DNA of 32,266 nt from Clostridiales bacterium (GTDB lineage: Bacteria; Bacillota; Clostridia; Christensenellales; JAISNN01): positions 1-32,266 of the forward strand of contig JAISQX010000058.1 of the NCBI GenBank assembly GCA_031273965.1. Direction: 5' to 3'. Below the pieces are notes generated by a model. That model searched no databases, had not been told where the DNA came from, and was given only the letters and a program-made list of their open reading frames with translations. The position numbers and the translations under genes are program-made. Below, in pieces: positions 15,480 through 23,200 of this stretch (its first letter is position 1; each line of letters starts with the position of its first letter).

Positions 15480-16196
15480 ATGGAAAAAACTATATCTATT
15501 GATACGCAAAACGGTAAAATACCCGTTTATATCGCCAAAAAGAAGGGAATAAAAAATATAAATCTATATGTTAAGCCGCTTGACGGACGGGTAAGCGTAA
15601 CCGCGCCGCATAATTCCGATACGGAGCGTATAAGAGCTTTTGTGGAGAGCAAGAGCGCGTGGATAGAAAAGCAATTAAGAAAGGCGGCGGAATATGAGAA
15701 GATCAAGGAAAACCGCCTTACATACGAGAGCGGAGAACGCATAAGAATCTTTGGACGCGAATATGTCGTGGAGCGAAAGGAAAGCCAAAGACCTAATATT
15801 CGTACGGAAGGCGACAGACTTATTTACGGAATGCCGGAGAATATAGAAAGTGAAAAAAAACAAGAATACTTTGAAAAATGGCAGGCGGAGCGATTAAAAG
15901 CCGAAGCGAAGGAGCGTATTGCGTATTGGGAAGCGCGAACCGGGCTAAAATGCTCCGGATGGGCGGTCGGACGAATGCATAAGCGCTGGGGCAGCTGTAA
16001 CGTAAAGACAAAAAAAATACGGTTGAGTATAATGCTTACTTTTGAAAGTCCGGATTTTTTGGATTACGTCATAGTTCACGAATTGGCGCATCTTGTCTCC
16101 AAATATCATGACAATAAGTTTTACGATATGGTCGAAAGATTTATTCCCGGCGCAAAAGCCGAATTTGCAAAGGGGCCCCGACGTCCGAAAAGATAA
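15480..16196 (+). CDS. YgjP-type (DUF45/SprT-like) metal-dependent hydrolase
   Basis: A 238-residue soluble protein. It has the layout of the YgjP/DUF45 family: an N-terminal beta-rich segment (IPVYIAKKKGIKNINLYVKPLDGRVSVTAP is typical), the WGSC motif at residues 170-173 and the zinc-binding HELAH at 200-204, followed by a distal region with YHDNKFYDMVERFIP. Proteins of this family are related to zinc metallopeptidases; the E. coli member has been described as a UTP pyrophosphatase, so the true substrate is open. The upstream sequence has only a weak ribosome binding site (AAAAGAG). A TATAAT at 15413-15418, just after the ClC stop, may serve as its own -10 box although no -35 is clear. Confidence 0.88.
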   Translation: MEKTISIDTQNGKIPVYIAKKKGIKNINLYVKPLDGRVSVTAPHNSDTERIRAFVESKSAWIEKQLRKAAEYEKIKENRLTYESGERIRIFGREYVVERKESQRPNIRTEGDRLIYGMPENIESEKKQEYFEKWQAERLKAEAKERIAYWEARTGLKCSGWAVGRMHKRWGSCNVKTKKIRLSIMLTFESPDFLDYVIVHELAHLVSKYHDNKFYDMVERFIPGAKAEFAKGPRRPKR

Positions 16197-16295
16197 CTAT
16201 TCTACTAAAATTATCTGAAAAATAGACTGTTTGGGTTTTTTTAGCGGACAATTAAAAAAAATTTATATAAATTCAAAAAAAATTCAAAAAAGAGG

Positions 16296-16324
16296 TTGCT
16301 TTTTCTGTATTTTTCTGATATAAT
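16296..16324 (+). promoter_or_regulatory. Promoter of the marR-type gene
   Basis: TTGCTT (16296-16301), 17 bp, TATAAT (16319-16324) with an extended -10 TGA before it. Expected start of transcription is near 16331, giving a ~67-nt leader that contains a palindrome. Confidence 0.75.
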
Positions 16325-16346
16325 AAGCAAACATTTTAAATGTCGA

Positions 16347-16362
16347 TGTCTTTATATAGACA
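16347..16362 (+). promoter_or_regulatory. Candidate MarR operator
   Basis: TGTCTTTATATAGACA is a 16-bp inverted repeat (7 of 8 positions symmetric) about 16 nt downstream of the predicted transcription start. Its size and position fit a MarR-family dimer site, which would block transcription of its own gene. This is inferred from position and symmetry. Confidence 0.5.
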
Positions 16363-16397
16363 AGCAAAAATAAAACCTAAAAGGGGTAGTAGTTATT

Positions 16398-16859
16398 ATG
16401 TTTGAAGAAAAAGTTTACGAGTTTTTGGATGAAATCGTCAAAGTAGCGCCGATGTTCAAAAAGAATTTTATCGAGTCGTTGGGCTTTATAAAAGAGGGAC
16501 AACTGTCTAATCACCAGTATTTTTGTCTTTCTATTATAGCCATGCAAGAACCGGTGTCGATGAGTATACTCGCAGAGGGTCTGAACGTTTCGAAGCAACA
16601 GCTTACGAGAGTCGTTGACGATTTGGTGGCGTTGGGACTTATCGAGCGTTGTGTCGATCCTAACGACCGCCGCATTATCCTTGCGAAGCTTAGCCGCAAG
16701 GGAGAGAAGTACATTGCGAAACTTAAAGCGACGGCAAAAGAGCGCACCGCGTCATTGCTCAAGATAGTATCAGCCGAAGAGTTTGAAGAAGCTATACGCT
16801 GTCTAAAAAATCTGTCCGACTTTTATGAAAAAACCAAAAATATCGAGAGTGAGGAATAA
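16398..16859 (+). CDS. MarR family transcriptional regulator
   Basis: A 153-residue winged-helix regulator. The helix-turn-helix is VSMSILAEGLNVSKQQLTRVV (about residues 52-72), followed by VDDLVALGLIERCVDPNDRRIILAKLSRKG, whose DPNDRR is the DxRx wing motif of MarR proteins. Helices at both ends would form the dimer interface. MarR repressors commonly respond to phenolic compounds, antibiotics or oxidants, but no ligand can be read here. No pump or enzyme gene is in the same unit; the strong terminator at 16971 follows, so its target may be itself or a gene elsewhere. AAGGGG lies 11 nt before the ATG, a rather long spacing. Confidence 0.92.
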   Translation: MFEEKVYEFLDEIVKVAPMFKKNFIESLGFIKEGQLSNHQYFCLSIIAMQEPVSMSILAEGLNVSKQQLTRVVDDLVALGLIERCVDPNDRRIILAKLSRKGEKYIAKLKATAKERTASLLKIVSAEEFEEAIRCLKNLSDFYEKTKNIESEE

Positions 16860-16970
16860 GTTTCGTCTGTTTGCGGTTTAGATTATGCGCGGTACTATAA
16901 CGTCAAGTTTGCGGATTATTCCGGAATGAATTGAGAGTATGTCGGTGTAAGGTTAAGCCGGTTTTGAGAG

Positions 16971-17020
16971 AAAAGCAAACGGGAAAAGGTTTTGAAAGAC
17001 CTTTTCCCGTTTGCTTTTTT
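16971..17020 (+). terminator. Strong terminator after the marR unit
   Basis: A perfect 20-bp stem: AAAAGCAAACGGGAAAAGGT (16971-16990) with its complement at 16999-17018, loop TTTGAAAG, ending in six T. It lies 111 nt after the marR-type stop. The stretch 16860-17210 otherwise holds no gene; an inverted repeat ATGCGG...CCGCAT is near 17063-17092 and no clear promoter for the next gene was found. Confidence 0.93.
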
Positions 17021-17210
17021 ATAAGGCATAGAGCCGTGTATTATAAGATTTTTGCGGGAGCTATGCGGCGCGCATAAAATCGCGAACCGCATAAAAACCT
17101 CTCTTATTCTGTATACTACTTATTATCTTACAAATATTAATCGCGCCGTTAAGACTCGTGCGCCGTATTAATTTTGTTGACGATAGAGTATGTTGAAAGG
17201 GGGGAGAGAT

Positions 17211-18476
17211 ATGTCCGTTAAGCTTGCCGCAGCCATTTTTAATATTCTATCCGTGATAGCCGCGGGTTTATTTTTTTATCCTCTTAACAGCCGCTTGCGC
17301 GTTAACTATTTTGACGAGGCGGGCAACCGTATTGAGAGCGCGGAATATATTTGCAATTATCGCGGAATTACATATAAGGAAGCGCAAAGGATAATAGGCG
17401 TTTTTAAAAAACGCGGACTAAGCGAAAGCGCCGCCGCGGGAGAAATATACGTAGGTCTATACGCCGACCTTAGCCGTTTTGCCGCCGTGTACGGATATGA
17501 CGCGATAAACGCGGAGGCGGAATTTTTTCCGGAGGCGGAAGAACGGTTTAAATATAAGGAAGGAGTTTTTGGAGCGGGTCTGGACGAAAAGAGCGCGATA
17601 GACGCTATTATAAAAAGCGTCGGTAAAAAAAGCGTGGATGTGACGTTGAGAGTAATAAGATACGAACCGGAATATACGGAGGAGCTTTTGAGGGAAGTGA
17701 CGAAGTATAGAGCATCGTATTCGACAAGGTATCCCAATTCAAAACCGGAGAGAAAGAGCAATATAAAGCTTGCGGCAAGCAAACTAAGCGGCGCGGTTAT
17801 AAACCCTAACGACGTCTTTTCATTTAATGAAACGGTCGGTAAAAGAACGGCGGAACGCGGCTTTTTGAGCGCGCCTATAATATTTGACGGACAGCTTGTC
17901 GAGGGCGTAGGCGGCGGCGTATGTCAGGTCTCCACAACGCTCTATAACGCCGCTCTGTACGCGAACCTTGAAATAGTTCACGTCAAACGTCACAGCTCTA
18001 TGGTTGGATATGTCCCTCCGTCGTTTGACGCGATGGTTAGCGAATTAAACGACTTAAAATTTAAAAACAACACCGGATATCCGCTGTATCTGGCGGCGCA
18101 TGCCGACGACGACTTATTGAATATCGTATTTTACGGGAAACCTATGGAAGAAGGGTTAAAGATAAAGCTTAGAAGCCAAGTAAACAAGATAATACCCGGT
18201 ACGGATAAAGTTTTGATAAACGACGGCAGCTATGAGATTCCGGAGAATGAAAAATTCTTGAGGCTTGCGCGAAGCGCAAACGGTTGCGTAAGCGAGGGGT
18301 ATGCCGACTATATAAAAAACGGAACGACGATTAAATCGGTAAAAATAAGAAGCGACGAGTATAAACCTATGCAAGGCTTAATAGTTATGAATGCGACTAA
18401 AAAGGAAGAGCTTGCGAATCCGTCAAAAGCCTTACCGCTTATTCGTGAAAAAATAGGCGGTTGTTTCACGCTTTGA
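17211..18476 (+). CDS. VanW family protein
   Basis: A 421-residue protein with an N-terminal membrane helix (LAAAIFNILSVIAAGLFFYP), so most of it faces outward. Residues ~50-165 look like the peptidoglycan-binding-type (PG_binding_4) region found before VanW domains. The VanW domain is clear: INPNDVFSFNETVGKRT, then FDGQLVEGVGGGVCQVSTT and LYNAALYANLEIVHVKRHS, then YPLYLAAHADDD. The end (residues ~330-415) resembles the G5-like tail of related proteins but is shorter than usual. VanW itself is an accessory gene in vanB-type vancomycin clusters; its biochemical role is unknown and most genomic copies have nothing to do with resistance. Start chosen at 17211 after GGGGGAGAG; an ATG-like start 21 nt earlier would include that site. 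Confidence 0.9.
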   Translation: MSVKLAAAIFNILSVIAAGLFFYPLNSRLRVNYFDEAGNRIESAEYICNYRGITYKEAQRIIGVFKKRGLSESAAAGEIYVGLYADLSRFAAVYGYDAINAEAEFFPEAEERFKYKEGVFGAGLDEKSAIDAIIKSVGKKSVDVTLRVIRYEPEYTEELLREVTKYRASYSTRYPNSKPERKSNIKLAASKLSGAVINPNDVFSFNETVGKRTAERGFLSAPIIFDGQLVEGVGGGVCQVSTTLYNAALYANLEIVHVKRHSSMVGYVPPSFDAMVSELNDLKFKNNTGYPLYLAAHADDDLLNIVFYGKPMEEGLKIKLRSQVNKIIPGTDKVLINDGSYEIPENEKFLRLARSANGCVSEGYADYIKNGTTIKSVKIRSDEYKPMQGLIVMNATKKEELANPSKALPLIREKIGGCFTL

Positions 18477-18671
18477 GCCGTTTTTATAGAAATTTTTGCG
18501 GTGCGCGCATAAAATTATAGACGGTACAGAACGCTTAAATGACAGTTTTTTTGTGCCGATTTGAGCGTGAAAAGGCTCTTTAGCGTATTGCGAGAGGCAA
18601 TGCGCTTACAGAATTCTGTAGTATATTATAATCCTTTATCCGCATACATGCGGCGGACTATTAAAAAATAA

Positions 18672-18841
18672 GGTATAAGACCGTTTTTTCTTTTTGTCTA
18701 TACTCTACCGATATGAAATAGGTTCTTGTGGTTGCGGGTTGGGAAAACCACAAGAAAGACGAAATAGCTTTTTAAAAAGCTTTCCGTCAACGGAAAAATA
18801 TATTTTTTCCATTGACACGGGATTATATTATATTTTATAAT
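18672..18841 (+). promoter_or_regulatory. Duplicated promoter module, copy A
   Basis: From left to right: GGTATAAGACCGTTTTTT (18672-18689); an inverted pair TTGTGGT (18726-18732) and ACCACAA (18747-18753) with 14 nt between; the palindromes AGCTTTTTAAAAAGCT (18766-18781) and TTTCCGT-CA-ACGGAAA (18781-18796); then TTGACA (18812-18817), 18 bp, TATAAT (18836-18841). The same elements at nearly the same distances occur in copy B before the giant gene. The transcript from here would begin near 18848 and contains no sizeable ORF. Confidence 0.75.
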
Positions 18842-19174
18842 TAAGAACGTAGATAGCCAACGTCGCTATTACGCACAAAAAAGCGATAGACCGGGTTTTT
18901 GGGTTTGTCACAAAAGAAGAAAGTATAACGAGAGAGCGATAACAAGCGGCAGAATCGGTTTTGTAGCCGTCTGCTATAAGACTTGTGTAGACGATATAAA
19001 TAAGAAGAAATATAAAGGAAAGAAAGCTTTTCCTTGCGCGCGTGGCTTTAGACGCGGTGGAAACCGCTTATGCGAAGAGAAGTCAGTAATTAAAGACACA
19101 AGCGGGCGGGGCAATTAAAAGACCGTACAAGCGCAATAACAGGGGATTAAGAAGGGTATAAGTACAAAAAAACA

Positions 19175-19385
19175 AAGCGGATAAGAAACGACGCATAAGA
19201 CAAAAAGGGCAAGAAAGAGACGGCGTTTCGTTGGCGGTTGCAGGGAAGCGGATAAGAAACGACGCATAAGACAAAAAGGGCAAGGAAGAGACAGCGTTTC
19301 GTTGGCTGTTGCATGGAAGCGGATAAGAAACGACGCATAAGACAAAAAGGGCAAGGAAGACGGCGTTTCGTTGGCTGTTGCAGGG
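19175..19385 (+). repeat. Three tandem repeats of about 71 nt
   Basis: Units at 19175-19245 (71 nt), 19246-19316 (71 nt) and 19317-19385 (69 nt, lacking two bases near the middle). Each begins AAGCGGATAAGAAACGACGC and ends with GTTTCGTTGGC-N-GTTGCA. The copies differ at only a handful of positions. GAAACG near the start can pair with CGTTTC near the end of each unit. Because 71 is not a multiple of 3, the array does not look like a protein repeat. Confidence 0.95.
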
Positions 19386-19394
19386 GAAAAAGTA

Positions 19395-19529
19395 ATGAGG
19401 CGTACCCCCGACATACTCAAAGGCTTTTCCGTTTACGGTGGCAAAGGAAGATTCGCGGGCTCAAATAGGGAAGAGATAGAGGCGCAAACAATCTCGGCTG
19501 TGAATAAAAATTATTCGCAGTTTGAATAA
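19395..19529 (+). CDS. Possible 44-residue peptide
   Basis: ATG at 19395 opens a frame of 44 codons, MRRTPDILKGFSVYGGKG followed by RFAGSNREEIEAQTISAVNK and ending YSQFE. It follows the tandem repeats by 9 nt and has AGGGGA about 9 nt upstream. Composition is protein-like (mixed charged and hydrophobic, with a possible helix at EEIEAQTISAV). The frame stays open upstream into the third repeat to a TAA at 19338, so a TTG start at 19371 is also possible. I recognise no family. Confidence 0.35.
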   Translation: MRRTPDILKGFSVYGGKGRFAGSNREEIEAQTISAVNKNYSQFE

Positions 19530-19701
19530 GGAAGAAATAAATCCCGTTCGGGACGGCGCGTAAAGGGGTTTTTACGTTTTAGTGCAAGAATGTTTATACG
19601 CGACGAACGGTAAACGAAAAGCGCCTATAAAATCTCAAAGCGTGCGTAAAAAAGATATAGAAGCATATGATAGCGTTTAAACCCCATCGGAGGTCAAGTT
19701 C

Positions 19702-19869
19702 GGTATAAGACCGTTTTTTTAAGAAAAACTATTAATGCAAAAAAACGGCGGATTGTGGTCGGAGAGGAGTGAAACCACAAAAAACATAGGGAAAATTGTA
19801 AAAAATATTCCGAAATGTAAAAAAAATAATATTTTTTTATTGACAACAAGATAAATAAAGGTATATAAT
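19702..19869 (+). promoter_or_regulatory. Duplicated promoter module, copy B (giant gene promoter)
   Basis: GGTATAAGACCGTTTTTT (19702-19719), identical to copy A; TTGTGGT (19753-19759) and ACCACAA (19774-19780), again with 14 nt between; an A/T-rich stretch with ATAATATTTTTTTAT; TTGACA (19840-19845), 18 bp, TATAAT (19864-19869). Distances from the first motif to the -35 are 138 nt here and 140 nt in copy A. The two arms are 21 bp apart centre to centre, two helical turns, which fits a dimeric regulator on one DNA face. It drives the 2173-residue surface protein. Confidence 0.75.
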
Positions 19870-19875
19870 CAAACT

Positions 19876-20277
19876 ATAATTAAATGATTAATGGGAAGAG
19901 GCTCGAATAAAATATAAGGTATAGAGCTGAAAAAATATTCTTATTGATTAGGTACGACGTAAAAAGCGAAGGAGGAATATGTAAAAATTCCGAATGGCAC
20001 TTTGACGCTGAAAAAACTGTAAAAACAAAAAAACGTCGGAGGACGACGATAAAACATGTCGCGCGCTATAAGCGAAGCGTTCGTAATTATACGATATACT
20101 TAAGACACAAGCGCGATAAACGCGCATTACGCGCGACAAGCGAAGCGGAGATATTTAAAAGCCGAAGAGTCGAATAAAAAAGCGGAGATTATCGAGGGAA
20201 AACCTCGTTGATATATAGAAACAAAAAAATTCGGTTAATGGAAACCGAAAAAACAAAAAATTGACTGGAGGTCAGAT
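19876..20277 (+). promoter_or_regulatory. Long leader of the giant surface-protein gene
   Basis: About 400 nt separate the predicted transcription start from the ATG. The leader contains a good ribosome binding site GGAGG (19971-19975) followed by ATG-TAA (19979-19984), a start-stop element; G/C-rich repeats with AGCGAAGCG twice (near 20068-20078 and 20139-20148); the hairpin CGAGG-GAAAA-CCTCG (20193-20207); and TTCGGTT/AACCGAA (20230-20249) just before the true ribosome binding site GGAGGT. A 77-codon frame from TTG 19944 is extremely basic and overlaps this; I do not accept it as coding. No known riboswitch pattern was recognised. Confidence 0.5.
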
Positions 20278-23200
20278 ATGGGTAAGAATGGGTATGTACA
20301 GCCGGCGGTGCGCGGCGTACACGGCGCGAGAGCGCGCAAGCAAACGCTTTGGGTTTGGGCAGGTATGCTCTTTTTAAGCGTGATGTTTTTATTAGCGTTG
20401 ATGCCCGGCTACACGGGGCATTCGTACGGCGCTGCGGCGGCGGGCGGTCAGGAGATATCGGAGAGCGCCGACGACGGCGACAGCTTCGTCGCCGCGGATA
20501 AAGATATTGGCGATATGACGATAGACGAGATAATATTGTTGTTGGAAACGTCGGCGTCTTCTCCGGAGGGCGAGGTTATTTATGACGGAACCGTGCCCGA
20601 ATATGGCGGACTCACGGAGGGATCGCCTTTTTACATAGTGCTTAGTTCATTGAGAGCTATTCCGGGTATTTTGGAAATAACTATCGATATTCCGGGTTTG
20701 ACAAAGAATGCCGGTGACTATCCTTTTACTACTACCTTAAGGACTAAGCCGGGGTATACCTTTAACGAGGGAACGGCTTCGGCGAGCGATTATACGATAA
20801 ATCCGGAAAAAACCGTGATAACGATACAAAAGGAAGGCATCGAATTTCACATTAAGCCGATGATTTTGGAGCTTTCTCAAAAAACGCCGATCATATCAAA
20901 GACTTACGACGGCTATACGACTCCCGGAACCGCTTTGACTATAAGTAATTTCGGTACATACTTTGATACTCCCGCGTTAGGAGCAGGCGATACGATAGCT
21001 AACGTGTTTGACGTCGGAAGCTGCTATTATAACGATAAGGACGTGGACGACGCGGACACGTTTACGATAAATCTTTCGCTTAAGACGGATAACTATTTAT
21101 TTAAAAATGGCGTGTCGAATTTTGACTTTGACGCGAGTATAAATCCGAAAGCGATAGATTTTGAGATAATAGACGCCCAAAATAAGATATATGACGGCAA
21201 CGCTACGGCGACGCGGGGCGAGCATTTTGATTTGAAATTCAACGGCGCGCACGAAAACATATCCACAACGGATTATATCTTGGACAATGCGTTCTACAAT
21301 AATGCGAATATCGGTAAAAATAGATTTATCACCGTGCAAATCACATTGGCGGATACCAAAAAAATGCATAACTACTCGTTGCCCGTTAACGAGGTATATA
21401 CGGACGCGACGCTTGAGATTGAAACCAATATCAGAGTATCGGAAACCGAGCTGAGAGAGATAACCGACGTCTTGCTTACGGATAAAGAATCGGAATATAA
21501 CGGAATGACCAAATCCGGTATATACGACAGCGCGAAAGCCGCTATTTTTGTGATGTTGAACAAGCCGGGGTTCCCAGAGAAATTGGAAAGTATAGATATA
21601 TCTTTTGCTCCGACGAGTGTTATCGACGCGGGAACGTATACCGTAACCATAGTTATAACTCTTACCGCAGATACAATATTTTCGGACAACAAAGAGGAAA
21701 CAAGGGAATTTACCCGGGTGTTAACAATAACTCCGAAAGTGCTTACCGTTTCCGGTATAACCGCGCAAAACAAAATGTATGACGGGACAAACGTGATAAC
21801 AATAATCACGGACAGTATGAATGTAGGCGGAATAGCCGCTATCGACGATAATAATGAAGCGCTGCTTAAAGTAACGGTTAGAGGCGGCAACGGTCATACC
21901 TTGACCGCCGCTCCGGGAGTGAATAAGACAGTATTTATCGAGCTTGATATAGAGGGTTCGAGAGCGAGTAATTACAGTGACAACGCGACCGCCAACACAA
22001 CGGTGACAATAAGACCTACGGGTCAGGAGGAGCCGGTTGACAATCTTGGTACGTCGCCCAAAATAATCGGGTTAACCGTAGACGAGATAGCCGCGTTATT
22101 TGAAGGCATGGAGAGCGAGTACAACGGACTTGTGCAGAACAATCTCTATAGCGCGATAATAACATATTTACGCAGCCAAGATGGTATAGGCGACATAAAA
22201 ATATCCTTTATTGACGGCATAGAGAAAAATGCCGGAGTATATAATGTGAGGCTAACCTTAACGGCGATCGAAAATCCGGACGAGATTAATGGAAATTTGA
22301 ATCCGATAGCGTATGCCTTCAGCAACGGAGAAGCGGTGCTTGAAATAAACGTACAGTTGACTATAACCAAAAAAGCCTTGACGGTAAGCAACGTAACCGC
22401 CCAAGATAAAGAATACGACGGCAACACGGTTATCGATATGGATACGAACGCCGCGGTGTTTGACGGACAGATACCGACGGACGATTTGACTATATCGGTT
22501 GTGGGCGAAACAGGCTTTACGGCGGACGCCAGCGTGGGCAAGAATAAAAAGGTATATGTGGAACTGACTCTCGGCGGAGCGGATAGAGATAACTACTTAT
22601 TGACGGCGTTGACCGACGTCACGGCGACGATAAGACCTACGGGGCATGAGGAGCCGACGGATCTTCCGGAGACGGAGCACTTATTAGTCGGTTTAACGAT
22701 AGACGAAATAACGGCTTTGTTAGCCGATAAGAGCAGCGAATACGACGGAACCGTGCAGAGCGGATACTACAGCGACATTATAGCGTATTTGGAAAGCGTT
22801 GTCGGTATAGCGGACGTGGACGTCGAGTTTGACAACTTAAAGAAAGACGCGGGCGAATATGACGTTAGATTTACGTTAAAAGCCGACGAAGATCCCGTAA
22901 ATGAGGAAGCGTATGCCTTTAGCGACGAGGAGTCGACTCTTATCATAGACGTAAAGTTTACGGTTGAAAAGAGAGCTTTGAGAGTCACGGGCGGCATAAC
23001 CGCGTATGACAAGACTTATAATGGCGACAACGTGATACCGATCACCGAAAGCGGCGTTAGCTATGACAGAAAAATAACATGGGATGATTTGGTTGCAAGC
23101 GTCCTCGGCGGCGTAGGATATACGGACAACGCGAGCGTCGGAAAGAACAAGCCCGTGTACGTAAAGCTTAATTTTACGGGAGCCGACAGAGATAACTATA

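Larger units (their letters stand above)
18848..19580 (+). ncRNA. Candidate non-coding transcript downstream of copy A
   Basis: This stretch has a consensus promoter and a possible terminator but no plus-strand ORF above 60 codons. A hairpin with one bulged G (CGTA-G-ATAGC pairing with GCTATTACG, 18848-18873) sits at the predicted 5' end. GCGGT-GGAA-ACCGC (19054-19067) is a hairpin capped by a GNRA tetraloop. Three tandem ~71-nt repeats lie at 19175-19385. At the end, CGTAAA/TTTACG with TTTT (19559-19580) is a weak terminator. It could be a structured RNA, the mRNA of a small peptide (19395-19529), or decayed sequence. RNA-class assignment is inference. Confidence 0.4.

Noticed and set aside
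17211..18476. Vancomycin-resistance determinant
   Set aside because: A VanW domain alone does not indicate resistance; no vanH, vanA/B-type ligase, vanX or two-component system is present.
19175..19385. CRISPR array
   Set aside because: The whole ~71-nt unit is conserved with no variable spacers, only three units are present and no cas gene is nearby.
19115..19420. Minus-strand ORFs (three overlapping frames) across the tandem repeats
   Set aside because: The same peptide fragments appear in different frames because the repeat unit is 71 nt; there is no start signal, so they are by-products of the repeat.
19944..20177. 77-codon ORF in the leader of the giant gene
   Set aside because: It needs a TTG start without a ribosome binding site, is extremely rich in Lys and Arg, and lies over hairpins and direct repeats, which fits an RNA leader better.
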